IMG/VR virus record: IMGVR_UViG_3300005253_000054
Span: 1-64,000 of that record
Direction: 5' to 3' (one strand)
Source of the DNA: a virus
Length of the DNA stretch: 64,000 nucleotides
The position numbers were made by a program, and so were the translations under genes. The notes beneath the pieces are model-generated. The model worked only from the letters and a program-made list of their open reading frames with translations. It made no database searches and was not told where the DNA came from. Position 1 is the stretch's first letter; each line of letters starts with the position of its first letter. Positions 1 through 9,035 of the stretch are shown here, one piece after another.

Positions 1-93
1 TACTCGTCGTTGTCGTCTTCGTCTAGTATTAGCACATCTTCAGTTAGTACATCCAGCAGTAGTGTATCCAGTAGCAGCAGTCTACTTCCTTAA
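1..93 (+). CDS. C-terminus of a Ser-rich phage protein (partial)
   Basis: Frame 1 is open from the window edge to TAA at 91-93 and encodes about 30 residues, nearly all Ser with some Thr, Val and Ile, ending in LLP. The composition matches the Ser/Thr-rich tail of the protein at 5380-6573, so this is probably the end of a related virion protein whose body lies upstream. The function of the missing part is unknown. The Ser-rich tail may be a flexible linker or a glycosylation target. Confidence 0.7.
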   Translation, partial: YSSLSSSSSISTSSVSTSSSSVSSSSSLLP

Positions 94-107
94 TAGGAGT
101 CTAAATA

Positions 108-533
108 ATGACTAGTGAAAATACAGTAACAGGGAGACTAGGCAAGCACGTGGTTGGTACTACGTTAGTTGCTAGGATCACTAATTGGGCTGTAAACCGT
201 ACTCTTGCCAGTACCAGTGAATGGGGCGATTCCGATAGCGGTGGCTTTACTAACAGAGCAGCAGGCCGTAAGGATGGCACATTCACGACAGAGGGCAAGT
301 TTGATACGGACAGTAAAGTGTTCGATTTGTTCCAACCTGAAGACATTGCAATTGGCACCCTTTGGCTGAATACAACTCTCTATTGGGATTTCCCAAGAGC
401 CCTCAATAATGACTTCGCTCTAACTGTTGACGTTGATACAGAGGAAGTCATTGGTTGGACAAGTGGGTGGGGTGCTGATGGTGTATTCCATTATCCGGGT
501 GAAGCTGGAGCAGCGGCTAGAGTCCTTCCGTAA
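108..533 (+). CDS. Probable tail tube (major tail) protein
   Basis: 141 aa. It starts at ATG 108 behind a clear AGGAG ribosome binding site. It is an acidic, beta-rich soluble protein without signal peptide or membrane segment. Its size and its place just upstream of the chaperone and tape measure genes fit a siphovirus-type major tail protein, which polymerises into the tail tube. No diagnostic motif was recognised, so the call is mainly from gene order; a tail terminator or decoration protein is possible. Confidence 0.45.
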   Translation: MTSENTVTGRLGKHVVGTTLVARITNWAVNRTLASTSEWGDSDSGGFTNRAAGRKDGTFTTEGKFDTDSKVFDLFQPEDIAIGTLWLNTTLYWDFPRALNNDFALTVDVDTEEVIGWTSGWGADGVFHYPGEAGAAARVLP

Positions 534-567
534 GACAACATGATTCTCTACTGGAGGGATTTTCAAG

Positions 568-867
568 ATGTCGCTTAACGAACGTGACGTAGAACGGATA
601 CACACCCGACTAGACGAAATTGTTTCTGACCTATCAGAGGCCAAAACTGATTTACGTGTTGTTGTTGAAAAATTAGAGACACACGACAGAATCATTATGG
701 GCAATGGAAAGGATTCTGTTGATAGTCGTTTGACAAAACTAGAGACGGTTAGTGGTGGCAGATCAAAGGGAAGTTGGATAATCTTAGCTGCTATCATAGG
801 AACCGTTTTCAGTTTGATAGTTTCAGGCGTCACTGTCCTTGCTGGTCATTTGATAACAGGGAATTGA
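568..867 (+). CDS. Small coiled-coil protein with C-terminal membrane helix (XhlA/holin-like)
   Basis: 99 aa. An N-terminal helix, residues about 1-60, is rich in heptad-like charged positions and carries a RLTKLET segment. It is followed by a hydrophobic helix at about 70-94 (WIILAAIIGTVFSLIVSGV). This layout resembles XhlA-type holin accessory proteins and other phage membrane-anchor proteins. No endolysin gene lies beside it, so a lysis role is uncertain. Confidence 0.45.
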   Translation: MSLNERDVERIHTRLDEIVSDLSEAKTDLRVVVEKLETHDRIIMGNGKDSVDSRLTKLETVSGGRSKGSWIILAAIIGTVFSLIVSGVTVLAGHLITGN

Positions 868-870
868 ACA

Positions 871-1089
871 ATGAGTGATATTCTAATAGTACGAAAAGAG
901 GAACATCATTTATGGAGGACTTGCCCGTGTGATTTATGTGCTGCTGAGAGAGATCGAACCACCTATTCTAAACCTACCCTTCCTTCCACTCGGAAAATCC
1001 CCGTGGATGCGGCTTATCTTTTTGGCCTCATCCCTTCACGAAATCCCCACGGTTCGGTTGCTAGAGAATTGATGAAAAAGACTGTTTAG
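871..1089 (+). CDS. Small hypothetical protein with CxCxxC motif
   Basis: 72 aa, beginning three bases after the upstream stop. CPCDLC at about residues 19-24 could bind a metal, but there is no second Cys pair for a full zinc ribbon. The C-terminal half is basic. The protein was not recognised; it sits between the membrane-anchor gene and the tail assembly chaperones. Confidence 0.5.
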   Translation: MSDILIVRKEEHHLWRTCPCDLCAAERDRTTYSKPTLPSTRKIPVDAAYLFGLIPSRNPHGSVARELMKKTV

Positions 1090-1130
1090 AGTTGTTGCTA
1101 AGACCTACAATTTATTAAGGGGACATTACC

Positions 1131-1769
1131 ATGTCAGAAAAGATGGCTCGTGCATTGGGTGCGGGGGGTTCTACTATCGTTATGATCGCAGGGAAGGAAT
1201 GTATGCCTAGACCATTGGGCATTATGGAATTGTCGGAGGTAGAGCGTGACTGTTTGGAACGATATAAGAGATCGTATCTAAAGACATTCTCTGATAATGC
1301 CGACTTGATACCTGAGAATGAAGGAATCAAATTGTTGAGAGGTAAGATGGAAGAAGTGGCTACGTGGGACGTGGGGGATCTGCCAGCCAAGTATGCCCAT
1401 GATCCTGATAAATTGTCGATTACAAAAGGATTGCGAAAGTGGTTGCAAAGTGAGATGTTGGTTGACAAGGATGCTTCTTCTAAACAATTGAAAAGAGTGT
1501 GTGCAACTGCATTAGATCGAGAAATGTTGTCCGCCAAATTGTACGAAAGAAAGACGAAAGAGAAGCCCGCAAAAATGAAGGTGCCTTACGTCAATTGGTG
1601 GATTACTGGTTCCTTTGATGGGATGATTTCGTTGGTGTGGACCTGTTTTAAGGGTAATGGTGTTACAAGGGAACAAGTAGCAGAGTTGATGGTTAAAGAT
1701 CCAGCTATGCTTGCTGGATTATCAAGAGAGATTGAACACCTGTCGGCACCAGAAGTAAAAAATGGTTAG
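1131..1769 (+). CDS. Tail assembly chaperone, G-like
   Basis: 212 aa, with an AAGGGGA ribosome binding site before ATG 1131. Phages with long tails usually place two overlapping chaperone frames just upstream of the tape measure gene; the first (lambda gpG) is abundant and the second is made by frameshifting. This gene has that position. It ends in VKNG-stop immediately after an A AAA AAT heptamer (1757-1763) from which a -1 slip enters an open frame running to 2188. No sequence motif identifies the family, so the call rests on position, slippery site and frame layout. Confidence 0.65.
   Translation: MSEKMARALGAGGSTIVMIAGKECMPRPLGIMELSEVERDCLERYKRSYLKTFSDNADLIPENEGIKLLRGKMEEVATWDVGDLPAKYAHDPDKLSITKGLRKWLQSEMLVDKDASSKQLKRVCATALDREMLSAKLYERKTKEKPAKMKVPYVNWWITGSFDGMISLVWTCFKGNGVTREQVAELMVKDPAMLAGLSREIEHLSAPEVKNG
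1757..1763 (+). promoter_or_regulatory. Programmed -1 ribosomal frameshift site (A AAA AAT)
   Basis: The zero-frame codons are GTA AAA AAT GGT TAG, so the heptamer fits the X XXY YYZ rule and the stop lies two codons downstream. A -1 slip reads on into TGG TTA GGG with no stop until 2186-2188, joining the G-like and T-like frames. Confidence 0.6.
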
Positions 1770-1819
1770 GGGCTGCTACTGAAAAGAGTAGTGGCCCGGA
1801 ACAAGAGCCGATTGGTGGG

Positions 1820-2188
1820 TTGTTATGTGGATTGACACCTTATGAGATTCGATTGTTGACGGATGATCCGATAATTGGTGGGTATGGTCAATCCTTGAAA
1901 GATGTAAAACACTTTACTTTAGACCAAGTGTATATGATATTAGTAGAACGAAAGCATTTGAAAGAACATGATGATGGTGTTAGGACAAAATCAGTTGCTA
2001 GTTCGGATGTGGCTACAAAGGTCGATGCCGATGGGATGGTGGCAGCACGGGCTGAGGATGGTACACGGCTACGTCTGAAGACTGAGGGCAAGTCCCTTGC
2101 TAGGAGACTGATGGAAGAGGAACAGCATAAGAAGGAACGTCGGGCTCGTAAGAAACGACGTGGGAGGAAGCGACGATTGGAGGTATGA
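1820..2188 (+). CDS. Tail assembly chaperone, T-like (-1 frameshift extension)
   Basis: This frame is open from the slip site at 1757-1763 to TGA 2186-2188 and lies -1 to the upstream chaperone. The listed start, TTG 1820, is only the first possible initiator; no good ribosome binding site precedes it. The more likely product is a fusion read from 1131, with an extension of about 141 residues. The extension is charged and ends in a strongly basic Arg/Lys run. In lambda the GT fusion binds the tape measure protein during tail assembly. The 3' end overlaps the tape measure frame. Confidence 0.6.
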   Translation: MLCGLTPYEIRLLTDDPIIGGYGQSLKDVKHFTLDQVYMILVERKHLKEHDDGVRTKSVASSDVATKVDADGMVAARAEDGTRLRLKTEGKSLARRLMEEEQHKKERRARKKRRGRKRRLEV

Positions 2189-4466
2189 GAGAATTGGAAT
2201 TGAACTGGCTCGCGCTTTCGTCACAGTTAGGGCGGATTCGTCTAGGCTTTCCTCTGATTTTGGGAAAGTTCAGAAGAAAACCGGTCAGCTAATGTCTGGC
2301 ATATCGTCACAAATACGTGGCATGTTAGCTGGACTAGGGGTGATTGGTCTTGGTGCTGCATTTGTGGCAGCCGGTAGAGAGGCGGCTACTTTTGAAGACA
2401 CTATGATTTTTGTACGGGCAAATGCTCGTTTATTGGGAAAGGAGGGTGAAAAATCATTTAGGCAATTAGAGGCCGCTGCCAGGAAAATGGGGGCTACCAC
2501 TAGATTTACGGCTGTCCAAGCTGCCGAGGGTTTGAATCAATTGGTATTAGGTGGTTTGAAGGCTAAGGATGCTATAGTAGCATTGTCCAGTGTACTTAAT
2601 TTAGCTGCATCAGCCAATTTGGGATTGGGTGAATCTGCTAAAATTGTTGTGGATAATATGATTGTGTATGGATTAGCAGCAAATGATACGGCTAGAATTG
2701 CAGACTTTTTATCTTCTGCTCAATCCAGAGCACAAATTACAGCGAGGGATTTGGCGGATGGTCTTCAATCGTTGGGATCTATAGCATCAGAAATGGGTGC
2801 CAATTTTAATGATGTTGTGACTATATTGACGAGCATGGGAAGGGCCGGTGCGGATATGCGGTCCGCGGGAACTGCTTTGGCTATGGCTCTGGCAAGGATG
2901 ACAGATAAGACGGGTCCGGCTACGGCGGCCCTTAAAAGTATGGATGTAGAAATAAGAAACTTTACAAAACCTGGTGGCGGTATTGATTTAATACCCTTAT
3001 TTCGTGATATAGCTGACAAGATGCCAACAGATCCTATCGAACGCGGTGCTAAGGCCATAGAGATATTCGGAATAAAAGGCAAGATTATGCTGGGTATTTT
3101 TGGTCTAATGCGTCGTGGTAGATTTGTAGAGGAAACTGCGAAAGGGTTGGAGGATGATTTGGGACGTGCTGCTTTGGTAGCAGCCGCTCGTATGGACACA
3201 TTTTTGGGAATTGTTTTTACGTTAAAGTCGGCATTGTCCGATTTAGCTATCGCTGGATTAACACCCGTCTTGAAAGCCATTGAACCAATGATAGGTGTGT
3301 TCATAAAACTGACGGGGGCAATTTCTTTCCTAACAGAGAAGTTTTCTGAATTGAACAAAATGTCTGATGGGTTTATAAGCACTCTTGTATTAGCCACATT
3401 GGGCACTTTTGCTTTTGTCAGGGCGATTCTATTGATAGGTCCAGCAGCTAGGATTGCTGCTGCTGCTGTGAAGTTAGCAACAATATCTTCAGGTTGGGGG
3501 ATTATAATTGTTGCAATAGGACTTGTTATAGCGAGTTTGATTACCCTTGGGAATCGCATAAAGAAAATGGATAGTTTTCAGAAGACACTAAATGAAAATG
3601 CAGACAAGTTCAAATTGATTTGGATACGAATTAAACAGGTATTCACTGTGATGAGTGAAGCTGTGATAGAGGCATTCAATATAATAACAAGCAAAATTGC
3701 AGAAGTTACTGGTATTGATATTCCAAAACTCGTTGGTTCCATTGAACAGGTTACAGCGGATATGATAGGATTTATAGCCGATTTTGCCTTGGATACCGTG
3801 GAATGGTTTTTGGTTATCTTGAAAAATTCGGGTAAAGCATGGGAAGCCCTAAAGGGTGGATTTAGTGCTGCCGTCTCTTTTATGGGCGATATCTTATCGA
3901 ACTTCGTTGATATGTGGATTGATGCTATGAAAAACATCGGGGAGACTGTTATCGCGTTATTTACAAGTATTCCCAAATTAGCGAAGAAGGCTTTGTTAGG
4001 AGAGAATGTGTTGGGAGAGATTAAGAAAATTGTATCTGAAGGAATGGAGGGTGCCTTTGACGTTAGCAAACTACTAGACCCCAGTAAACGCACAAAGAAG
4101 ATATTAAGGGATAATGTGGAGGGTGCTTTCGGTGATCTTTTGGAGGAAAAAATAGCATTGGAAAAGGGTAGAAAGGATTTGTTGCCCAAAAAAGTTGCCG
4201 TGGAAGATCCATTACAAGATGCAATAGAACAAGGGGAGGCGTTCGGACAGGCTGCTGGAAATCAAATAGACAATATATTGACTTCACTAATAGGTGAGCG
4301 ATTAGGATTTAGAGAATTCGGTAAGACTATTCAAGATGCCCTGATAAAGGGAGGTAAGGACGACAAGGATGAAAAGAGAAATAGTCTTTTGGAGCAGGGT
4401 AACAAAAGGCAAGAAGATCTTATCAAGGCTGTTAAGGATTTGGAATTGCAAGGAGCCTTAACATGA
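2160..4466 (+). CDS. Phage tail tape measure protein (TP901 type)
   Basis: Up to 768 aa. Residues about 70-290 match the PhageMin_Tail/TP901 core in character: FEDTMIFVRAN, then Ala-rich helices with KMGATTRFTAVQAAEGL and a second block including FGIKGKIMLGIF. Long hydrophobic helices lie at about 405-465, followed by amphipathic helices and a charged C-terminus. It sets tail length and may form the channel for DNA entry. The start is uncertain: GTG 2160 lacks a good ribosome binding site, while GGAGG at 2179-2183 precedes only a non-standard ATT at 2193 in this frame. Its end overlaps the next start by ATGA. At about 768 residues, a tail near 100 nm would be expected by the usual scaling. 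Confidence 0.9.
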   Translation: MGGSDDWRYERIGIELARAFVTVRADSSRLSSDFGKVQKKTGQLMSGISSQIRGMLAGLGVIGLGAAFVAAGREAATFEDTMIFVRANARLLGKEGEKSFRQLEAAARKMGATTRFTAVQAAEGLNQLVLGGLKAKDAIVALSSVLNLAASANLGLGESAKIVVDNMIVYGLAANDTARIADFLSSAQSRAQITARDLADGLQSLGSIASEMGANFNDVVTILTSMGRAGADMRSAGTALAMALARMTDKTGPATAALKSMDVEIRNFTKPGGGIDLIPLFRDIADKMPTDPIERGAKAIEIFGIKGKIMLGIFGLMRRGRFVEETAKGLEDDLGRAALVAAARMDTFLGIVFTLKSALSDLAIAGLTPVLKAIEPMIGVFIKLTGAISFLTEKFSELNKMSDGFISTLVLATLGTFAFVRAILLIGPAARIAAAAVKLATISSGWGIIIVAIGLVIASLITLGNRIKKMDSFQKTLNENADKFKLIWIRIKQVFTVMSEAVIEAFNIITSKIAEVTGIDIPKLVGSIEQVTADMIGFIADFALDTVEWFLVILKNSGKAWEALKGGFSAAVSFMGDILSNFVDMWIDAMKNIGETVIALFTSIPKLAKKALLGENVLGEIKKIVSEGMEGAFDVSKLLDPSKRTKKILRDNVEGAFGDLLEEKIALEKGRKDLLPKKVAVEDPLQDAIEQGEAFGQAAGNQIDNILTSLIGERLGFREFGKTIQDALIKGGKDDKDEKRNSLLEQGNKRQEDLIKAVKDLELQGALT

Positions 4467-5374
4467 GTACAAACACGGACCCGTCCACCTGGCGATTGAG
4501 AACGGCCAGTGGGATCAGATACAAATTGATGGAAGGATTCCCCACTGGCACATTCGAGGATGAGAATGCTACTGCTGAAGAGCAGTATATAATACAAGCA
4601 CCCAATCTGTTTGCTTTTGTATTGGAATCGTTCCCCCCACCGATCGTGATTGGCAACTTTTTTATTAACCTACCGAAAAGATCTTTTCCATCATTGGTTT
4701 CTCTTCAGACCAAACGAATATCTTATCAACCATTCGAGGATGGAAGACCGTCTGATCCATTTGGTATTGATCTGGGGGCACCTGATGGCACGTATGCTGA
4801 TTTCTTATTGGTAACAATCAGTTACGCCACGGGTAAGAATAGTGGGGATGATAATAACCCAACTACCTTTTTGGAGATATCATCTAGTGCCACGGGTGAG
4901 ATTATTACAATACCTACAACTGGTAACAACTTTGGTTCACCCACTGGCGATCCAGTCCAAGATGGTGTTGTTCCAGTATCACAAGTTATACCTGAAACAG
5001 AATGGACTGTTAGATGGTCACAAATCCCTAATACTTTCTTTGATGTATTGCTTAATGTGATGCGACCTTTGATGGGGCGAGTAAGCAGTGTTCCAATGCC
5101 ATTGCTTAGAAATGCCGATGCATCTACTATTTTATTCATGGGATGGTCACACGAAGAACAGTTTACGTGGAAAAAGAATTTTGTGGATGCACCTCCTATC
5201 CAAGTGGAGATGCATTTCGTAGAGAAGAATCTTAATATCGACGGGTTTACCATAGGACACAATCACTTCTACAATCCAAAGACTGGGGCTTGGGAACAAT
5301 TATTCAATGCCAAAGGTGAATTGGTTTATCGTTCGGGTAATCTTAATAAAATGTTTCCGCCTTCGGTTGGGTAG
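4463..5374 (+). CDS. Tail-associated protein downstream of tape measure
   Basis: 303 aa, overlapping the tape measure stop by ATGA, so the two are probably translationally coupled. It is a soluble, beta-rich protein with many aromatic residues and no signal peptide. Genes in this position usually encode the distal tail protein or baseplate hub of siphoviruses, but no motif was recognised and that role is inferred only from order. Confidence 0.5.
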   Translation: MSTNTDPSTWRLRTASGIRYKLMEGFPTGTFEDENATAEEQYIIQAPNLFAFVLESFPPPIVIGNFFINLPKRSFPSLVSLQTKRISYQPFEDGRPSDPFGIDLGAPDGTYADFLLVTISYATGKNSGDDNNPTTFLEISSSATGEIITIPTTGNNFGSPTGDPVQDGVVPVSQVIPETEWTVRWSQIPNTFFDVLLNVMRPLMGRVSSVPMPLLRNADASTILFMGWSHEEQFTWKKNFVDAPPIQVEMHFVEKNLNIDGFTIGHNHFYNPKTGAWEQLFNAKGELVYRSGNLNKMFPPSVG

Positions 5375-5379
5375 TTATT

Positions 5380-6573
5380 ATGGCCCGTGAAACCTTCCCC
5401 AGAAAAAAACCTGGTGATAGCTTAGAGGCTTCCCATGTCAATAAGCTATCACGAGTAGCAAGGCGTCTTTCCAATTTCCCGATAGGTTCCCATCAGATAG
5501 GCAAGCAAGGTGGAACATTTTCTGGTTCCGGTCCATACCCTCATTGGACGCAAGCCCCCGTTGAGATCACAAATAAGAAGATCGACTCAGACGATTCCGA
5601 AAACAGTGGATTATATTTATGCAAGATACGTTATTTTGATGGAGAAGAGTGGCAATTACAAGATCAGGAATATCAATTAGATGCTAATTCCATTAAAGAA
5701 AAATACGAAGTAGAGGATATTGTCACAGCCTATTTTTCACGTCAACGTGGGTTGTGGTTACCAATCACTTTTGTAGCCGGGATTCAATCATTCATAGAAG
5801 TAGAGGGAGTCACGACCACAACAATCGAGAAAGAAACGGGCGAAGATAGTTATGAGGTAGAATTTTGGTTAGAGCGTTCCTCTGGTGGACCATTCACCAT
5901 AGTTGGTGGTCGTACTTTCTTTATCAATGCTTACCATGAATCGGAGGATATTTCTGTAACTGGTGTGGGTTTCATTACATTCTTAGCACAACACAATGAG
6001 GTATTCCGATTGGTGGTAAGAGTATCAGAAGTATTGGAGGATGTTTCGAGTGTTTTGGGAGTAATGAAGTTTACGTCATTAGATAAGGATGGTATAACCA
6101 CCTCGGATACTTCGGCACCAGATGCAACCGTTGTAGGACGTCTAAGAGCCGTTGCTGAGGTAAATAATAACGATGGGGAATTGCGTTGGCCTAAGTACGA
6201 AATTCAGAATACATTGGAAGGTGTTAGGATACAAACACCCAAAGAGGAGACTTGGACAATAGAGGCGGACGTTTTGATTACGGCTGTGATCCAACCATCC
6301 TCGGCAAGTTCGGCCAGCACATCCTCGATTAGTACGTCGAGCCAAAGTGATGAGGTTAGCAGTGTTAGCAGTATCAGTACGTCATCCCCATCGTCACAAT
6401 CAATGTCTTCAATATCCACTAGTTCTAGCAGTGGAAGTAGTACTTCAACATCGTCCCAATCACCATCGTCCCAATCTTCGTTGTCATCACAATCCAGTAC
6501 ATCAAGCCAATCAAGTATTTCTACTAGTTCTAGTTCAATCAGCACAAGCAGTCAAAGTGATACTGGGGCATAA
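5380..6573 (+). CDS. Tail protein with long Ser/Thr-rich C-terminal tail
   Basis: 397 aa. Residues about 1-305 form a charged, beta-rich globular region. Residues about 306-397 are an irregular low-complexity tail almost wholly of Ser, Thr and Gln (repeats such as SSQSSISTSSSS). It starts five bases after the upstream gene and directly precedes the glycan-modification genes. The tail is not coding noise: Ser is spelled with both TCN and AGY codons, so selection appears to act on the protein rather than on a DNA repeat. It may be a receptor-binding or fibre protein and a substrate for O-glycosylation by the genes that follow. A second Ser-rich C-terminus ends at position 93. Confidence 0.6.
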   Translation: MARETFPRKKPGDSLEASHVNKLSRVARRLSNFPIGSHQIGKQGGTFSGSGPYPHWTQAPVEITNKKIDSDDSENSGLYLCKIRYFDGEEWQLQDQEYQLDANSIKEKYEVEDIVTAYFSRQRGLWLPITFVAGIQSFIEVEGVTTTTIEKETGEDSYEVEFWLERSSGGPFTIVGGRTFFINAYHESEDISVTGVGFITFLAQHNEVFRLVVRVSEVLEDVSSVLGVMKFTSLDKDGITTSDTSAPDATVVGRLRAVAEVNNNDGELRWPKYEIQNTLEGVRIQTPKEETWTIEADVLITAVIQPSSASSASTSSISTSSQSDEVSSVSSISTSSPSSQSMSSISTSSSSGSSTSTSSQSPSSQSSLSSQSSTSSQSSISTSSSSISTSSQSDTGA

Positions 6574-6595
6574 TCGTTTTTAGTGGAGACCCGAA

Positions 6596-7591
6596 ATGTC
6601 GTGTGTGTATCTTCGGAAAAGGGATGGCAAATCTGACCTATGTAATCTGTACGATGCGAAAGCAAAGTGCAAAAAATGCGAAGATATTCTTACGTTAGAT
6701 GATCCAGACCTATCATCCAAATTCAAAGACCCCCTAATTCTTACAGATCAAGACAGAAACAAGATAACCTGTTTTAGAAATCTGTTAGCTGGTCGCCCCT
6801 CATTCCTTGTTTGTGGTGGCCCGTCCGCGAATCAATTCCCCTTGGAAGTGCTAAACAACAGGGGTTGTTGGTCTATCGCTGTCAATAACATGGGAGGGCA
6901 TTCTCGTTTTCGTCCCAATGCCTTTACGTGTTCTGACCCTCCCAAAAAATTCCATAATGGGATATGGCTTGACCCCGGTATAATGAAGATCATTCCCATT
7001 CCCAAAACGAAAAGGAACCGTGGCAAACTCCGCGAGAAGCTCCCTAACGGGTCATTCCAGGACTTGCGGGATGACAAGGGGGAGATTATGTCATCTTGCG
7101 ATTGCCCGAACGTATGGGGCTATGGGAGGCGTTCCTGGATGGCTCTGGATGAGACGTTCTTTACTGACATAGATGCTGCTTGGGGCAACCATAATGTGGG
7201 AGTGAAGAAAACGGGCCAGCCCAAATGCGTCTGTACGATGCTGCTTGCAATGAGGATTCTTTACTATTTGGGATCGAGGCGAATCTTTCTGGTTGGTGTT
7301 GACTTTAACATGGATTCGTCAAGAGATTTGCTTGCCAATTATGCTTTCGGTGAAGAGCGGGATGATGGGGCTTGTCGATCAAACAACAGTCATTATGACA
7401 TAGTTAATAAGCAGTTATGTGAGATGCAAGAGGGAGGGATTTTCAAGAGATTCGGATTAGAGATATTCAATTGCTTTTCTAATTCAGGATTAAGGGCGTT
7501 TCCCTACGTCTCTTTTGAGGATGCCATAGGATGTGCTACAATGGGAATTCCAAGTGGGCCTTTTGATTTGCGTAACTGGTATAAGTCGTGA
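6596..7591 (+). CDS. DUF115/MptE-like Rossmann protein, probable glycan enzyme
   Basis: 331 aa. The N-terminus has a Cys cluster (LCNLYDAKAKCKKCE). A Rossmann-type start follows at about residue 75 (FLVCGGPSANQFPLEVLNN) with IAVNNM, and later IFLVGVDFNMD. The pattern GGPS...L...N...N and a late GVDF strand are typical of DUF115/MAF-type and sialyltransferase-like proteins acting on nucleotide-activated sugars. The Cys cluster could bind zinc. It opens the modification gene run. Confidence 0.5.
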   Translation: MSCVYLRKRDGKSDLCNLYDAKAKCKKCEDILTLDDPDLSSKFKDPLILTDQDRNKITCFRNLLAGRPSFLVCGGPSANQFPLEVLNNRGCWSIAVNNMGGHSRFRPNAFTCSDPPKKFHNGIWLDPGIMKIIPIPKTKRNRGKLREKLPNGSFQDLRDDKGEIMSSCDCPNVWGYGRRSWMALDETFFTDIDAAWGNHNVGVKKTGQPKCVCTMLLAMRILYYLGSRRIFLVGVDFNMDSSRDLLANYAFGEERDDGACRSNNSHYDIVNKQLCEMQEGGIFKRFGLEIFNCFSNSGLRAFPYVSFEDAIGCATMGIPSGPFDLRNWYKS

Positions 7592-7600
7592 GGTAACAAA

Positions 7601-8371
7601 ATGAGCATAACTTTCGTTAGGGTTTTGTATGGCGATGGTACTGGTTGGCCTAGACCGAAAGATGATCCCACTGGAGAGCACATGCGGGCTAGGAGTGTTC
7701 GTTTACTGAATCAAGATATTGATAGATCGTTTCAGAATGACCGCGATAACTTCTTCCGAGACAAAATCCATTATGTGACGATGGGAGAATGGGCTACTGA
7801 CAAATTACGAACACACAAGGTTAAGAACATCCACCAAGTAAATAAACATCCTTGGTGTCAGCCCAAAGGATATATACACTTCTGGCATAAGCTTTACTTA
7901 GTACGTGAGGCTTTGCGTTTATTTGGTGACGTAGTGTGTACCGATTTCGATTGTGTACCTACTGACGGTTTCGATGCTCGTTTTGGTGAGGCTGTAGATT
8001 CTATGGAGGGTAAAATCTTTCAAGCACCCTTGACCATATACCATCGACGTGCTTTTGCGTGGAGAGAATCAAGTGGGGAAGGCTGGAGTAAGGTCAGTAA
8101 GCACATTGGATTGTGTGGTAGCTTTATGTTGTTTCGGAATGTAGGAATGGTTAATGAATTTTTCGAGGATTGGGAAGAGTTGAATAAACTGTTACCCAAC
8201 AATACGATGGCAAGCGACCAAGCGATTACGTATAGTTTGGAAAAGAGACGGAGGATAAAAACTGTTAGAGAGACTTACGAAGAATGCGAGCCCGAAGCCA
8301 TTATCATACCGCGTAGTCCAATCCACGATTTGGGAATCACGAAAGACTCTGCTATATTCAGCCATAGGTAA
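7601..8371 (+). CDS. Glycosyltransferase-like protein (GT-A, DxD)
   Basis: 256 aa. CTDFDCVP at about residues 110-117 looks like the metal-binding DxD of GT-A glycosyltransferases, with a preceding FWHKLYLVREAL helix and a downstream Gly-Ser strand (GLCGSFMLFRN), a common arrangement in phage and capsule glycosyltransferases. The likely role is transfer of a sugar from a nucleotide donor. GAGGT precedes ATG 7601. Substrate unknown. Confidence 0.55.
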   Translation: MSITFVRVLYGDGTGWPRPKDDPTGEHMRARSVRLLNQDIDRSFQNDRDNFFRDKIHYVTMGEWATDKLRTHKVKNIHQVNKHPWCQPKGYIHFWHKLYLVREALRLFGDVVCTDFDCVPTDGFDARFGEAVDSMEGKIFQAPLTIYHRRAFAWRESSGEGWSKVSKHIGLCGSFMLFRNVGMVNEFFEDWEELNKLLPNNTMASDQAITYSLEKRRRIKTVRETYEECEPEAIIIPRSPIHDLGITKDSAIFSHR

Positions 8372-8376
8372 GATCC

Positions 8377-8787
8377 ATGTTACCAACATTCTCGATACCG
8401 CCCATCGGTCCCAAACAGGGGAAAATATGGGGAGCAACTCAGTTGCTATTTGCTTACAATTCTGTGGAGTGTCATCTTATAGGGATAAGCAAGAGCGGTT
8501 TTTGTTCTAAACATACTCACGAATACAAGTGGAATCGTTTCGTAGTAGTTAGAGGTTCTTTAACTATCGAATCTTACCTCAATCCGGATTCTCCAGACGA
8601 AACCGTACTGATGCCTGGACAGATAACGGATATTCCTCCAGGGGTTCCCCATCGTTTCAAAGCTTCTACTGAGGATTGCATAGCCTTGGAGTTTTATTGG
8701 GTGGTATTGGAACCATTGGACATAGACAGAGGTGGAACCGTGGGAGGTGTGAAAGATGATCCATCGGATAAGAAAGGTGGTGAGTAA
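8377..8787 (+). CDS. Cupin-fold protein
   Basis: 136 aa. Cupin motif 1 is HTHEYKWNRFVVVRGSLTIE with His ligands; motif 2 is PPGVPHRF. This resembles the cupin part of type II mannose-6-phosphate isomerases and sugar epimerase-like proteins. It could be a sugar isomerase, epimerase or binding protein in the glycan pathway. The stop overlaps the next start by one base. Confidence 0.65.
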   Translation: MLPTFSIPPIGPKQGKIWGATQLLFAYNSVECHLIGISKSGFCSKHTHEYKWNRFVVVRGSLTIESYLNPDSPDETVLMPGQITDIPPGVPHRFKASTEDCIALEFYWVVLEPLDIDRGGTVGGVKDDPSDKKGGE

Positions 8788-9035
8788 TGGGTCAGATGCA
8801 AACGTATGAAGTAGTTTATGTTGAGGGATTAGAAGCTGAGGTAAAACGATTGCGGAAGTTGTTTAGAGAAGTCCGCCAAGATTTTTTTGAGCAAGCAGAG
8901 GAAGAAATAAGGGAATATGCAGACAAGGGTAAAAGTTGGGTGGAAATTGAGGATATGCCGAAACGGAAAAAGTATTTTGATGCAGAGACAGAAAAACTTT
9001 GCAAAGGTGAAGACGATGAACCATCGAACGAATAA
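8787..9035 (+). CDS. Small charged coiled-coil protein
   Basis: 82 aa with repeated Glu/Lys/Arg over residues about 10-60, predicted to be helical. Not recognised. It lies between the cupin and a methyltransferase and overlaps the latter's start by about 20 bases. Confidence 0.5.
   Translation: MGQMQTYEVVYVEGLEAEVKRLRKLFREVRQDFFEQAEEEIREYADKGKSWVEIEDMPKRKKYFDAETEKLCKGEDDEPSNE

Noticed and set aside
2765-3559. Long minus-strand frame inside the tape measure gene
   Set aside because: It mirrors the helix-rich tape measure codons, shows no motif and has no ribosome binding site; it is a shadow frame.
6204-6583. Frames overlapping the Ser-rich repeat on both strands
   Set aside because: Low-complexity DNA keeps several frames open; only the frame continuous with the globular N-terminal part is supported.
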